Positions 52,243 to 61,096 are shown, counted from the stretch's first letter. The stretch is 64,000 nucleotides of DNA from Streptomyces chartreusis (GCF_008704715.1 NZ_CP023689.1:9610001-9674000); one strand, 5' to 3'. Numbers and translations are program-made. The notes: generated from the sequence alone by a model not told the origin.

Positions 52243-54066
52243 GTGCCCACCCCCTCCGTACCGCGCCCGGAGTATCCACGACCGCAGTTCGTGCGACGCG
52301 ACTGGCTCAACCTGAACGGCGCCTGGCAGTTCGAGACCGACCGAGGGGACAGCGGGCTCGAACGCGGCCTGCTCGGCCGCGAACTGCGCGACGAGATCCT
52401 CGTGCCCTTCCCGCCCGAGTCCGAGCTGTCCGGCATCGGCGACACCGACTTCCACGAGGCCGTCTGGTACCGGCGCGCCCTCACCCTGCCCGCCGAATGG
52501 GCCGGACGCCGAGTGCTGCTGCACTTCGGAGCCGTCGACCACGACACCACCGTGTGGGCCGACGGCAAGGAGGTCGCCCGGCACCGTGGCGGTTTCACCC
52601 CTTTCACGGCCGACCTCGGCGACATCGCCGGCAGCGGTGAGGAGGTCGTCATCACCGTCCGGGCCCGCGACCCCAAGTCCGGCCCGCAGGCCCGCGGCAA
52701 GCAGGCGATCCAGTACGCCAACCACGACTGCAACTACACCCGCGTGACCGGCATCTGGCAGACCGTCTGGCTGGAGCCCGTCCCCGAACTGCATCTGCGG
52801 CGCCCCCGCATCACCCCCGACCTCGCCGGCTCCGCCTTCCACCTCGAACTCCCGATCTCCGGCAACCGCCCCGGCCACCGGGTACGTGCCGTCCTCAGCG
52901 ACGCCGACGGCGAGGTGAGCCGCACCGAGGCACGCGCCGACCTGGACCTGGCCCCGCGCCTGCACCTGCCCGTCCCCGACGACCGGCGCCGCGAGTGGAG
53001 CCCGGAGGACCCGCACCTGTACGACCTGCGGCTGGAACTCCTCGACGCGACCGGCCAGGTGGTCGACGGCGTGGACAGCTACGGGGGTCTGCGCGCCGTC
53101 GGCCTGCGCGGCAAGGCCGTCCTCCTCAACGGCCGCCCGGTCTTCCAGCGCCTCGTCCTCGACCAGGGCTGGTACCCGGACGGGCTGATGACCGCGCCGA
53201 CCGACGAAGCCCTCGTACGGGACATCGAGTTGGCCATGGAGGCCGGCTTCAACGGGGCCCGGCTCCACCAGAAGGTGTTCGAGGAGCGGTTCCTCCACCA
53301 CGCCGACCGCCTCGGCTACCTGGTCTGGGGCGAGTTCGGCGACTGGGGCTGCGAGGTCGGCGGCTCCTCGGGCGACAACCAGCAGCCCGACGCCTCGTAC
53401 GTCGCCCAGTGGCTGGAAGCCGTCGAACGGGACTACTCCCACCCCTCGATCATCGGCTGGTGCCCGCTCAACGAGACGTACCAGAAGCTCCACGACCGCA
53501 TCACCCGGCTCGACGACGTCACCCGCGCGATGTTCCTGGCCACGAAGGCGATGGACGCGAGCCGCCCGGTGATCGACGCCTCCGGCTACGCCCACCGCGT
53601 CGCCGAGACCGACATCTACGACTCACACCACTACGAGCAGGACCCCGAAGCCTTCCGCGAGCTGATGTCCGGGCTGGCGAAGGACGCCCCGTTCGTCAAC
53701 TCCCATGAGAGCGGGGCTCCTTACTCGGTGCCGTATCGCGGTCAGCCGTACTTCGTCAGCGAGTTCGGCGGCATCTGGTGGGACCCCGAGGCGGCCGCCG
53801 CCCAGACCGGCGAGGACCGCACCGAGTCCTGGGGCTACGGCGAACGCGTCCGGGACGAGGAGGAGTTCCACGCCCGGTTCGCCGGCCTCACCGGTGTCCT
53901 GCTCGACGATCGCGACATGTTCGGCTACTGCTACACCCAGCTGACCGACGTCTTCCAGGAGCGCAACGGCATCTACCGCTTCGACCGCAGCTCCAAGCTC
54001 GACGTCGACCGCGTCCGTGCCGCACAGCAGCGCCCGGCGGCGATCGAGGGAGAGGACAAGGACTGA
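52243..54066 (+). CDS. Intracellular GH2 glycoside hydrolase (beta-galactosidase/glucuronidase-like)
   Basis: Cytoplasmic enzyme of 607 residues, without signal peptide. The N-terminal sugar-binding domain begins RPEYPRPQFVRRDWLNLNGA. The barrel carries FNGARLHQKVFEERFLHHAD, the acid/base Glu in IIGWCPLNETYQKL and the nucleophile Glu in YFVSEFGGIWWD. It is shorter than the two secreted GH2 enzymes in this window and has no accessory domain. Its place at the end of the ABC importer 2 operon implies it hydrolyses imported oligosaccharides. GTG 52243 has GGAG at 5-bp spacing. The exact sugar specificity is not readable. Confidence 0.92.
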   Translation: MPTPSVPRPEYPRPQFVRRDWLNLNGAWQFETDRGDSGLERGLLGRELRDEILVPFPPESELSGIGDTDFHEAVWYRRALTLPAEWAGRRVLLHFGAVDHDTTVWADGKEVARHRGGFTPFTADLGDIAGSGEEVVITVRARDPKSGPQARGKQAIQYANHDCNYTRVTGIWQTVWLEPVPELHLRRPRITPDLAGSAFHLELPISGNRPGHRVRAVLSDADGEVSRTEARADLDLAPRLHLPVPDDRRREWSPEDPHLYDLRLELLDATGQVVDGVDSYGGLRAVGLRGKAVLLNGRPVFQRLVLDQGWYPDGLMTAPTDEALVRDIELAMEAGFNGARLHQKVFEERFLHHADRLGYLVWGEFGDWGCEVGGSSGDNQQPDASYVAQWLEAVERDYSHPSIIGWCPLNETYQKLHDRITRLDDVTRAMFLATKAMDASRPVIDASGYAHRVAETDIYDSHHYEQDPEAFRELMSGLAKDAPFVNSHESGAPYSVPYRGQPYFVSEFGGIWWDPEAAAAQTGEDRTESWGYGERVRDEEEFHARFAGLTGVLLDDRDMFGYCYTQLTDVFQERNGIYRFDRSSKLDVDRVRAAQQRPAAIEGEDKD

Positions 54067-54072
54067 GGTCTC

Positions 54073-54987
54073 CTACTTCAACTCCCGCTCAGAGCACGCC
54101 ACATCGGCGCACCGGTCGTCGAGCAGGTCGCGGAACGACGTGCTCATGCGTACGACCGCGTCATTCGCCGCCTCGGAGAACCCGGCGTACTTGAAGTAGC
54201 CGTGGGGGAGCGTCGGCTCCTCCGAGGCGAGTACGTGTACGCCCGACGCCCGCAGTCGCTCCGACAGGACGCGGGCGTCGTCGCGCAGTGGGTCCAGTCC
54301 GGCGCTGAACAGCACTGTTGGCGGCAGGACGCCGAGGTTCTCGGACAGCAGCGGGGCGAAGCGCGGGTCCTGCCGCTGCGCCGGATCGGACACGTACGCC
54401 TCGATGAACCACTCGACGGCTCGGGACGTCAGCCCGAACCCCTCGGCGAACTCGGCGCGTGAAGGCAATGTCGGATCACCCGAGGCGAAGGGGCAGACGA
54501 GCAGCTGCGCGACCGGGGCCGAGGGCGATGACGCGAGGGCGAGAGCGGCGCCGAGGGCGAGATTCGCTCCGGCGCTGCTGCCCGCGACCGCGATCCGGGC
54601 CGCCGCACCGTCGAACAGCGTGCCCGCGTGCTCGTGCACCCAGCGGACGACCTCCACCGCGTCCTCGTAGGCACTGGGAAACCGGTGCTCGGGGGCCAGC
54701 CGGTACTGCACCGACACGACCGGCCGCCCAGTGACCTCGCACAGCATCCGTGCCTGGGCGTCGTGAGAATCCAGGTCTCCCTTGACGAAGCCGCCGCCGT
54801 GGAAGAAGACGATGACGCAGTCGTCGCGAGGGCCTTGGTAGAGGCGGATCGGAAGGGACCGGCCCCGGAGCGGCGCGATGTCATCGCGCACCAGCGGATC
54901 GGCGACCGGAGGCACACGCCAGTCGGCCTTCACCTCGCCACTTCTGAGGACTTCGGCGATCTGCGGATCGAGCTCGTGCGCAGCCAC
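54073..54987 (-). CDS. Alpha/beta hydrolase, acetyl esterase (Aes/HSL-like)
   Basis: Esterase of 304 residues in the hormone-sensitive lipase group. The oxyanion motif HGGG is in VIVFFHGGGFVKGDLDSHDA, the nucleophile elbow GSSAG is in IAVAGSSAGANLALGAALAL, the Asp is in SAGLDPLRDDARVL and the His in TLPHGYFKYAG. I start at GTG 54987, 7 bp after the previous stop, since the longer frame overlaps the upstream hydrolase gene. No clear ribosome site is seen, which fits translational coupling. It is last in the AtuA-type operon and may release acyl groups in that pathway. Confidence 0.85.
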   Translation of the reverse strand: MAAHELDPQIAEVLRSGEVKADWRVPPVADPLVRDDIAPLRGRSLPIRLYQGPRDDCVIVFFHGGGFVKGDLDSHDAQARMLCEVTGRPVVSVQYRLAPEHRFPSAYEDAVEVVRWVHEHAGTLFDGAAARIAVAGSSAGANLALGAALALASSPSAPVAQLLVCPFASGDPTLPSRAEFAEGFGLTSRAVEWFIEAYVSDPAQRQDPRFAPLLSENLGVLPPTVLFSAGLDPLRDDARVLSERLRASGVHVLASEEPTLPHGYFKYAGFSEAANDAVVRMSTSFRDLLDDRCADVACSERELK

Positions 54988-54994
54988 AGCCGGG

Positions 54995-55834
54995 TCACCG
55001 GGCCAGGCATGCGGCGAGGAATCGCTGCACGGTGGGCAGAACGGCGAAGTGGTCGTGAGCCGTGTCCGGGACCGTGTCGAGGCGTGCGTCGATGCCGTGC
55101 TCACGCCAGTTGGCGTGCAGCGCGTGGATGCGTTCGATGCGGTTGCTGCCCGCCGGGGCGGGACCGCGGGCGTCGGGCGGCGCGAGTTCCGCGCTGCCGG
55201 TGTCGTTCTCGCCGATGACCAGCTGGACGGGCAGGCCGCGCAGCGCGCCGGGGTCGACCTCGATGCCGAACTGCTCCTTGGCATCGGACGTGCCGTGCCA
55301 CCAGGTCATCGCGGAGTCCAGCAGCGTGACCCGTCCGGGCGCGCCGACGGACAGGGAGGACAGCCGGTCGGGGTGCAGATAGGCGAAGCGGTGCGCGAAC
55401 TGGCCACCGCCCGAGAACCCGTGCAGATGGAAGCGGTCGGTCCGCACATGCCAGCGGGCGGCGGCCTCCTCGACCATGGCGAGCAGCGTCTCGTCGGCCC
55501 GGAACCCCGTCGGTGAGAGCAGCTTGTAGCTGTCCACGTCATTGGGGCCGGTGATCCCGGCGGGGAACAGCGGCACGAGGACGACACAGCCCTGCCGCTC
55601 GGCGAACTCGGCGAAGGCGTTGCGCAGGGTCTCGGCGCGACGCCGCGTCCCGTGCACGGCGATCACCAGCGGGCGGGGCGGGCCGTCGGGACCATGTCCT
55701 TTGGGGACGTACAGGGAGTAGGAGAACCGCGGGTCGCGGGCGAGCGCGAACTGTGCGGTGGGGCCGGTGAGGAAGGACACGCCGGGGTGGTCGGCCGGCA
55801 AGTCCCAGGGGGACAAGGGGCGTTCGGTTGTCAT
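54995..55834 (-). CDS. Alpha/beta hydrolase (PHB depolymerase/feruloyl esterase-like)
   Basis: Protein of 279 residues. It opens with SYSLYVPKGHGPDGPPRPLV and IAVHGTRRRAETLRNAFAEF, an esterase-type oxyanion region. The nucleophile motif GFSGGG lies in FHLHGFSGGGQFAHRFAYLH, and the late His in DTAHDHFAVLPTVQRFLAAC. This resembles the PHB depolymerase/poly-ester hydrolase group, here without signal peptide. ATG 55834 overlaps the DUF4387 stop as ATGA. It lies in a tight operon with AtuA-like and DUF4387 genes, so it probably acts on their substrate or product. Confidence 0.87.
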   Translation of the reverse strand: MTTERPLSPWDLPADHPGVSFLTGPTAQFALARDPRFSYSLYVPKGHGPDGPPRPLVIAVHGTRRRAETLRNAFAEFAERQGCVVLVPLFPAGITGPNDVDSYKLLSPTGFRADETLLAMVEEAAARWHVRTDRFHLHGFSGGGQFAHRFAYLHPDRLSSLSVGAPGRVTLLDSAMTWWHGTSDAKEQFGIEVDPGALRGLPVQLVIGENDTGSAELAPPDARGPAPAGSNRIERIHALHANWREHGIDARLDTVPDTAHDHFAVLPTVQRFLAACLAR

Positions 55835-56154
55835 GAGGCGTGGTCCGTTTCTATCGGGAGGTCCATGAGCGGGGCGTACTGCTGGCCGGCGTAGCAGTCG
55901 GCGTCGTGCAGGTCGCCCTGGGGCTCGGGGCGGGGGAAGGAGACCTTCACGGCGAGGGCCAGGGGGTGGTTGACCAGCAGGATGTCCGCGGGGTGGACGC
56001 CGTAGAGGCGGGCGAAGAGGTCCTTGTTGAGGAAGCCGGTGCCGACGAGAGTGTCGTAGGCAGCCTGGTCATGGCACATGAAGTCGAAGGTCAGGGTGAA
56101 GGGGCCCGCGTTCTTGGAGCGGACCAGGGAGCAGAAGTCCAGCAAGGTGGTCAT
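55831..56154 (-). CDS. DUF4387 family protein
   Basis: A 107-residue protein with the DUF4387 signature LVRSKNAGPFTLTFDFMCHD, then GTGFLNKDLFARLYGV and PLALAVKVSFPRPEPQGDLH. DUF4387 proteins are repeatedly found beside, or fused to, AtuA/DUF1446 proteins and probably form a complex with them. Here it starts 3 bp after the AtuA-like stop and overlaps the next hydrolase by 4 bp, so it is part of one coupled unit. Its exact activity is unknown. Confidence 0.92.
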   Translation of the reverse strand: MTTLLDFCSLVRSKNAGPFTLTFDFMCHDQAAYDTLVGTGFLNKDLFARLYGVHPADILLVNHPLALAVKVSFPRPEPQGDLHDADCYAGQQYAPLMDLPIETDHAS

Positions 56155-56157
56155 GGC

Positions 56158-57519
56158 TCATACCTCCTCGGTGACGGTGCGGAAGAGCTCGGTCGGGGTG
56201 ACGCCGGTGACGACGTGGTTGAGGGTGAAGCGGTACAGCGGGCCGCGGTCCGTCTCCGGCGGGGAGAAGGGGTAGGCCAGCGTGGAGACCAGGCCGTCGT
56301 ACTCCGGGATCGGCAGGTGGCTGCTAGCGTGCGCGACGAAGGTCGCGACGGCGTGCGCGGTCGCCTGGTCGGGGGCGGTCACGGTGATCAGGACACCGAT
56401 CTCGCGAGGGCGTAGTGGCTCGGGTTCGGCTGCCGCGAGTACAGCTCCGTCGCCGTAGAGGCGGAAGTCGATGTCCACGTCGGAGGGGTCGACGTCGCCA
56501 CCGAACACGTCGAGGATCTTGTCCGCGAAGTACTTCTTCGTGAACGGCACCAGGTCGGGCAGGTGCCGGATGACCACCTGGTCGCGGACGCCGCCGACGA
56601 TGACCGTCTGGTGGCCCACGAGTTCGGCGCCTTCGAGCTTGTTCGTGTAGCCGTCCGCCGGCATGAACCGTGCCCCGCGCACCCGGACGGTCCGCTCGTC
56701 GACGGCCTCGTACGTGGCGTCGGTGGTGTCGAGGATTCCCGACGGCTCGACTATGCGGAACGGGTCCGCGTTCTCGTACAGGGTGTGCGCCGCGACGGAA
56801 CGAGGGGTGAGCCGGCTGTCCTCGGCGAGCGTGGTCACGTCGAAGTGGTCGTCGCGCAGGTGCACCAGGAGCCCGTTGGCCGACGGCGGGACGGCGCAGG
56901 CGGCGCCGCACTCGATGGTCTTCGCCATGTGCCAGGTCAGCCCGGGGTCGGCGCCGCGCATATGGGGGACCGCAGCGAACAGCGCGGTGTCGCTGGCCCG
57001 GCCGGTGAGGATGACGTCGCACCCGGACCGCAGGGCTTCCTCGATCGGCTCCACGCCCATCATGGCGACGGTGTGACTGCGTGCGAACAACTCCCGGTCG
57101 ATGTCCGGCGCATGGGGTAGCGGCGCGATGCGGCCGTCGTCGAAGAACGCCTCCAGGCGCTCGGCGGGTTGGTCGGAGTAGATCAGCCCCATGGTGAAGT
57201 GCAGGTTCTCGGCCTCGGCGATGCCACGCACGAGTGCGGCGACCCGGTCGACGCCGATGTCCCGTCCGCTGGTCCCGCAGGACCCGATGATCAGCGGTAC
57301 GCCGAGTTCGTCGCGTGCCCTGAGCAGCAGGCGCAGGTCGCGGGTGACGGCCTGGTCGGAGAGCTTGGGCGTGCCGGAGCCGAGGGCCGCGGGCCCGGAG
57401 TCGGTGGACCCGGCGTCGCAGGCGATGACGTGGGGCCTGGCTGCGACGCCGCGTCGGAACGCTTCGGCGTCGAAGCCGGCGCCGAGGGCTCCGGTCGGAG
57501 CGAGGATGCGGAACTCCAT
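56158..57519 (-). CDS. AtuA-like acyclic terpene utilisation family protein (DUF1446)
   Basis: Protein of 453 residues matching the DUF1446/AtuA family: FRILAPTGALGAGFDAEAFR, then VIACDAGSTDSGPAALGSGT, CDVILTGRASDTALFAAVPH and MAKTIECGAACAVPPSANGL. The family is required for citronellol/geraniol growth in Pseudomonas, but wider members act on other branched or hydroxylated acids and the reaction is not defined. ATG 57519 is the start. It is preceded by an MFS transporter and followed by DUF4387 and two hydrolases. I infer a small catabolic pathway for an imported ester or acid. Confidence 0.9.
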   Translation of the reverse strand: MEFRILAPTGALGAGFDAEAFRRGVAARPHVIACDAGSTDSGPAALGSGTPKLSDQAVTRDLRLLLRARDELGVPLIIGSCGTSGRDIGVDRVAALVRGIAEAENLHFTMGLIYSDQPAERLEAFFDDGRIAPLPHAPDIDRELFARSHTVAMMGVEPIEEALRSGCDVILTGRASDTALFAAVPHMRGADPGLTWHMAKTIECGAACAVPPSANGLLVHLRDDHFDVTTLAEDSRLTPRSVAAHTLYENADPFRIVEPSGILDTTDATYEAVDERTVRVRGARFMPADGYTNKLEGAELVGHQTVIVGGVRDQVVIRHLPDLVPFTKKYFADKILDVFGGDVDPSDVDIDFRLYGDGAVLAAAEPEPLRPREIGVLITVTAPDQATAHAVATFVAHASSHLPIPEYDGLVSTLAYPFSPPETDRGPLYRFTLNHVVTGVTPTELFRTVTEEV

Positions 57520-57561
57520 GAATGTCTCTGTTTCCTGTGCGATGGGCGTGGTCAGGGCAGG

Positions 57562-58830
57562 TCAGGCGGCCGGCGTGACGCGGCGCGCCAGCCGGGTGAA
57601 GACGACGAAGGTGATCGCGGCGAACAAGGCACCGTCGAGGAGCATGAACCGCCACCCCGTCATGTCGACGGTGAAGCCGAGCAGCGCCGGGCCGAGCGCC
57701 GCGCCGGTCGACGAGGCGACGGTGTACAGGCCGGTGTAGGTGCCCACCACGTGCCGGCTGGGGGCGAGATCCCACAGCGCGACGAGGGCGTTCACGGCGA
57801 AGGTCGCGTACCCGATCGAGGTGACGACCAGTGAGGCGACCGTGCCGGGCACGGTGGGGGAGGCGAAGCCTATGAGCAGGCCGACGACGAACAGCCCTAC
57901 GCCGTAACGGATCGCCCGTATCTGGCCCAGTCGGGAGGAGGCGTAGGCGAGGGGGACGACGCACACCAGGAAGGCGACGGCGCCGGGCAGTGCGAGCCCG
58001 CCCGCCGCACCGCGGGACAGGCCGAGGGTCTCTGTGCCGTACGGGGTCATCAGTGCTCGCAGTGCGGACCACATGCCGGCGAAGCAGAAGATGCCGAGCA
58101 TGAGCAGGGCCCGTGCGCGGGAGGGGTCGCGCACCATGTCCTTGACGACGGCCCAGGGCGATGTGAAGTCGGTCGGCTCGTCCTCTTCCTTCGCCTCAGC
58201 CACGGCCGTGGAGTGCCGGCGGCCCAGGAAGACCCACGAGGTGGTGAGGAGCACCAGCATGAGCACGGGCGGCAGCGCGAACGCGAGGGTGATGCTGCGG
58301 TCGACGACGAGCAGGCTGATCAGGGCCGACACGACGATGGTGAGACTGACGCCCGCCTTCACGAAGCCCTGGGCCTTGCCCCGGTGCGCGGGGGAGAGGT
58401 AGTCGGAGACCAGCGTCTCGGTGACACCCTTGAACGCGTTGGCCGTGGCCGCGAACGCGACGATGCAGAGCATCAGCGTGGGCAGATCGCCGGTCCAAGG
58501 GATCAGCGCGAAGGGTATCGAGGCCAGCGCCGCGCCGGTGAGGACGATGGCCCAACGGCCCCTGCCGTCCCGAGCGCGCCGGTCGGACACGAAGCCCATC
58601 CACGGCTGGATGAGGACGCCGAGCGCGTTGTCCATGCCCATGATGAGCCCGACCAGGCCCGCGGAGGTGAGGTACTGCCGCAGTTCGGCGGGGACTTGGG
58701 CGTCGTAGAAGTTCCAGACCGACTCCTGGGCGAAGACCGCGAGGGTCACCCACAGGACGGTGCTCGCACTCATCCGCCCCGGTGAGGTGGGGGCACTCCG
58801 GAGTGGGTGCGGTTGTGCGATCTCAGGCAT
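57562..58830 (-). CDS. MFS transporter (SLC45/GPH-like)
   Basis: Twelve-helix transporter of 422 residues. It starts with VLWVTLAVFAQESVWNFYDA and MGMDNALGVLIQPWMGFVSD, the pattern of SLC45-type sugar or metabolite symporters. About six helices lie on each side of a hydrophilic loop (RRHSTAVAEAKEEDEPTDFT). I start at ATG 58830, with AAAGGAG at ideal spacing, rather than 58854. It is first in the AtuA operon and close in sequence to the MFS gene at 63620. GntR-type sites lie just upstream. Confidence 0.92.
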   Translation of the reverse strand: MPEIAQPHPLRSAPTSPGRMSASTVLWVTLAVFAQESVWNFYDAQVPAELRQYLTSAGLVGLIMGMDNALGVLIQPWMGFVSDRRARDGRGRWAIVLTGAALASIPFALIPWTGDLPTLMLCIVAFAATANAFKGVTETLVSDYLSPAHRGKAQGFVKAGVSLTIVVSALISLLVVDRSITLAFALPPVLMLVLLTTSWVFLGRRHSTAVAEAKEEDEPTDFTSPWAVVKDMVRDPSRARALLMLGIFCFAGMWSALRALMTPYGTETLGLSRGAAGGLALPGAVAFLVCVVPLAYASSRLGQIRAIRYGVGLFVVGLLIGFASPTVPGTVASLVVTSIGYATFAVNALVALWDLAPSRHVVGTYTGLYTVASSTGAALGPALLGFTVDMTGWRFMLLDGALFAAITFVVFTRLARRVTPAA

Positions 58831-58849
58831 GGCGGCTCCTTTGCCATAT

Positions 58850-58859
58850 GCCATAGCAA
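58850..58859 (-). promoter_or_regulatory. GntR-type site A (TTGCTATGGC)
   Basis: Read on the minus strand, TTGCTATGGC lies about 20 bp before the MFS start. It matches sites B and C (consensus near TTGCTATAGCAA) and would overlap the ribosome-binding region. Confidence 0.45.
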
Positions 58860-58901
58860 GCGCGTCGGGCGGGAGGCCGTGCGCCTGGGTAGCGGCTCTG
58901 C

Positions 58902-58914
58902 TATTTGCTATAGC
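58902..58914. promoter_or_regulatory. GntR-type site B
   Basis: TATTTGCTATAGC, containing the palindrome GCTATAGC, in the gap between the GntR stop and the MFS start. It matches site C at 12 of 13 positions. It probably sits at the AtuA operon promoter. Confidence 0.6.
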
Positions 58915-58966
58915 TTTATGAAGGTGGGCGACTCCCGCGGGCGCGGCAGTGGCAGCCGCCCGGCTC

Positions 58967-59686
58967 TCAGGCCGGGAAACGCCCCGAGATCAGAGAATCG
59001 CTGGACGCGGCGCTATGAGCGCTCATCAGCTCCGCCGCCCGGTCGCCGTCGCCGGCGGCGATGGCGTCGTAGATGGCCCGATGCTGGCGGTACCGCTCCT
59101 CCACCGCGCCGCGCCGGTCGCCGCCGACCTCGGCGAGGACCGTCGTGCGACGTTCGTCCGCGCCGAAGGCGTCGACCATGTGCAGCATCTGGAGCAGCGT
59201 CGAGTTGCCGCTCGCCCGGTCGACGAGCGTGTGGAAGGTCCGCATGCAGTGCAGGATCTCCTGGATCAGCTCGCGCGCCTCGTCACTGCCCGAATCGATA
59301 CCGTCGGCCCGCCCCCGCAGGCCGTCGGCCTTGTCGAGCAGCGCGCGCATCTCCCGTCGCTGGGCCGCCGTCGACTTCTCGGCGGCCAGCCGGGCGGCCA
59401 GCGACCGCAGGGAGTCCCCGATCATGGTGAACTCCCGCAGCTCCTCCTCCGCGAACTTGGCGATGCGCACGGAGCGCGGCCCCGTCCGCTCGACCAGTCG
59501 GTCCTGCTCCAGGCGCCGCAGCGCCTCGCGCACCGGCGTCGCGCTGATGTCCAGCGACTCGGCGAGCCCGCGCTCGGTCACCTTCTGGCCCCGTTCGAGG
59601 CTGCCGGAGATGATCGCCTCGCGGATCGCGGTGTACGCCTGATCGCCGAGTGTCGCGGAGACCGTGAGGTGCGGAAGCTGTCCCAT
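58967..59686 (-). CDS. GntR family (FCD) transcriptional regulator
   Basis: Regulator of 239 residues. The winged helix is TAIREAIISGSLERGQKVTE with LAESLDISATPVREALRRLE; the FCD ligand domain contains MRTFHTLVDRASGN, YRQHRAIYDAIAAGDGDRAA and a final MSAHSAASSDSL. Its histidines fit a metal or carboxylate ligand, common in regulators of organic acid catabolism. ATG 59686 is chosen over 59722, which lies within operator site C. It precedes the AtuA operon on the same strand with a 136-bp gap, and related sites lie before both genes. Confidence 0.9.
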   Translation of the reverse strand: MGQLPHLTVSATLGDQAYTAIREAIISGSLERGQKVTERGLAESLDISATPVREALRRLEQDRLVERTGPRSVRIAKFAEEELREFTMIGDSLRSLAARLAAEKSTAAQRREMRALLDKADGLRGRADGIDSGSDEARELIQEILHCMRTFHTLVDRASGNSTLLQMLHMVDAFGADERRTTVLAEVGGDRRGAVEERYRQHRAIYDAIAAGDGDRAAELMSAHSAASSDSLISGRFPA

Positions 59687-59697
59687 GTGCAGCACCG

Positions 59698-59710
59698 TAT
59701 TTGCTACAGC
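59698..59710. promoter_or_regulatory. GntR-type site C
   Basis: TATTTGCTACAGC, 12 bp before the GntR start. It is nearly identical to site B at 58902, consistent with autoregulation by the GntR protein. Confidence 0.6.
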
Positions 59711-59789
59711 ATTATTTCTCAAGGGGTCGCGGCCGGCACCGGTACCTGCATATCCGCGGTATCCGCCCTCGGCCCGGACGGGGATCCGC

Positions 59790-59824
59790 CCTCGGCCTCG
59801 ACGATGATCCGGTCGAGGCCGAGG
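59790..59824 (-). terminator. Terminator after the sialidase-fold gene
   Basis: Twelve-base perfect stem CCTCGGCCTCGA / TCGAGGCCGAGG around an 11-base loop, 30 bp beyond the stop of the minus-strand gene. Confidence 0.78.
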
Positions 59825-59854
59825 GGAGGGCTCAGGCGAGACGCCGTCCCGCTG

Positions 59855-61096
59855 CTACGGCAGGCCGGCGGTCGCGAAGTACGCCCTGCACACCGTGCCC
59901 TCGAAGTCGGTGGCGATCTGGAGGACCCGCCTGCCGTCCGCCGACGGCAGGAGCGGTGAGCTGTAGTTCTGGCAGTAGTTCACCTCCGGATTCGGCACGG
60001 TCACCGGAGCGGCGATCGCGGACCAGGCCCCGCTGCCGTTCCGCGAGTTGGTGAGGATCGTACGGCCGCTCCCCGCGGCGGGCGTGCCGTCCCGGTTGAG
60101 CAGGCGCTGCCCGATCAGCAGGATCCGCCCGTCGGCCCCGCCGCCCGGCGTGGGCGCCCAGGCGATGGTCGGCGCGGCGCGGAAATACCTGCCGTCAGCC
60201 GTCTCGGGGCGGATGCCGAGGTTGGCGGGGTCACCCCAGTTCCAGCCGTCGGCGGAGGTCCGGTAGTGCACGACGCACTGGTACTGACCGCCGGGATTGC
60301 AGATCTCGTAGCTCATGAAGTACGTGCCGTTCGGCAGCCTTCGCACCACCGGCATCCCGGGCCGGTCGGGCGCCCAGGCGCTGGCCACGGTGTTGTGCTT
60401 GCCCTCCCAGCGCACCCCGTCGTAACTCCGCGCGGCCACGAGTTTCTGGCTGTGCGCGGCGTCGGTCTCGTCGGCGTAGTGGCAGACCAGGGCGCCGTCG
60501 GCCGCGACGGAGAACTCCGGTTCCCACAGCCCGCCCGTACCGCTCGCGACGGCGCAGGACGACAGGTACGACCAGGTGCGGCCCACGTCGTTGCTCCGCC
60601 AGATCCGCAGCGCCATACGGCGGTTCTGCTCGTCCTGGCCGACGGAGGCGGCCCACAACAGGGTGCCGGCCGGCAGCGCGCCCACCTGCCGGGGCAGTTC
60701 GAACAGGGTGGAGCAGCAGAGTCCCTGGCCCGCCGCGGACTCGGGGTCGGCGACTCTGCCGACCTCACGGAAGGTCGCTCCGGAGTCCGTGCTCTCGTGG
60801 ATGGCGCCGATGCCGTTGTTGCCGTCGAAGGTGACGACGCTCGCGAGGACCCGGCCGTTGGCCGAGCCGTTGTGGGCGAGCCGAATGGCCCGCGGATACA
60901 GGCCCGTTCCGTCCCGCAGCGGTGTTCCGGTGGCGGCGAGGGCGGACGCGGATGCTGTCGTGGCGGTCGCAGCTGTGCCGGCTGTCATGGGGGAGGTGGC
61001 GGCCGGAGTGGCCCACAGCAGGCTCAGTGCGGCGGCCGGCGCGAGCGCGAGGAGTCGATGCCGTCCGAGGGCATGCCGAAATCGCAGGACCACCAT
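59855..61096 (-). CDS. Secreted sialidase-fold hydrolase (possible exo-arabinanase, GH93-like)
   Basis: Exported six-bladed propeller protein of 413 residues. The signal peptide is LGRHRLLALAPAAALSLLWA. Asp-box motifs are visible at HESTDSGATFREVG and RSNDVGRTWSYLSS. A conserved GGLWEPEFSVAADGALVCHY and RLPNGTYFMSYEICNPGG follow. Sialidase-type propellers include sialidases and GH93 exo-1,5-arabinanases. The identical LacI-type operator at 61143 and the arabinan-type enzymes elsewhere favour the second, as inference. It starts at ATG 61096 after GGAAGGAACACC. Confidence 0.8.
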   Translation of the reverse strand: MVVLRFRHALGRHRLLALAPAAALSLLWATPAATSPMTAGTAATATTASASALAATGTPLRDGTGLYPRAIRLAHNGSANGRVLASVVTFDGNNGIGAIHESTDSGATFREVGRVADPESAAGQGLCCSTLFELPRQVGALPAGTLLWAASVGQDEQNRRMALRIWRSNDVGRTWSYLSSCAVASGTGGLWEPEFSVAADGALVCHYADETDAAHSQKLVAARSYDGVRWEGKHNTVASAWAPDRPGMPVVRRLPNGTYFMSYEICNPGGQYQCVVHYRTSADGWNWGDPANLGIRPETADGRYFRAAPTIAWAPTPGGGADGRILLIGQRLLNRDGTPAAGSGRTILTNSRNGSGAWSAIAAPVTVPNPEVNYCQNYSSPLLPSADGRRVLQIATDFEGTVCRAYFATAGLP

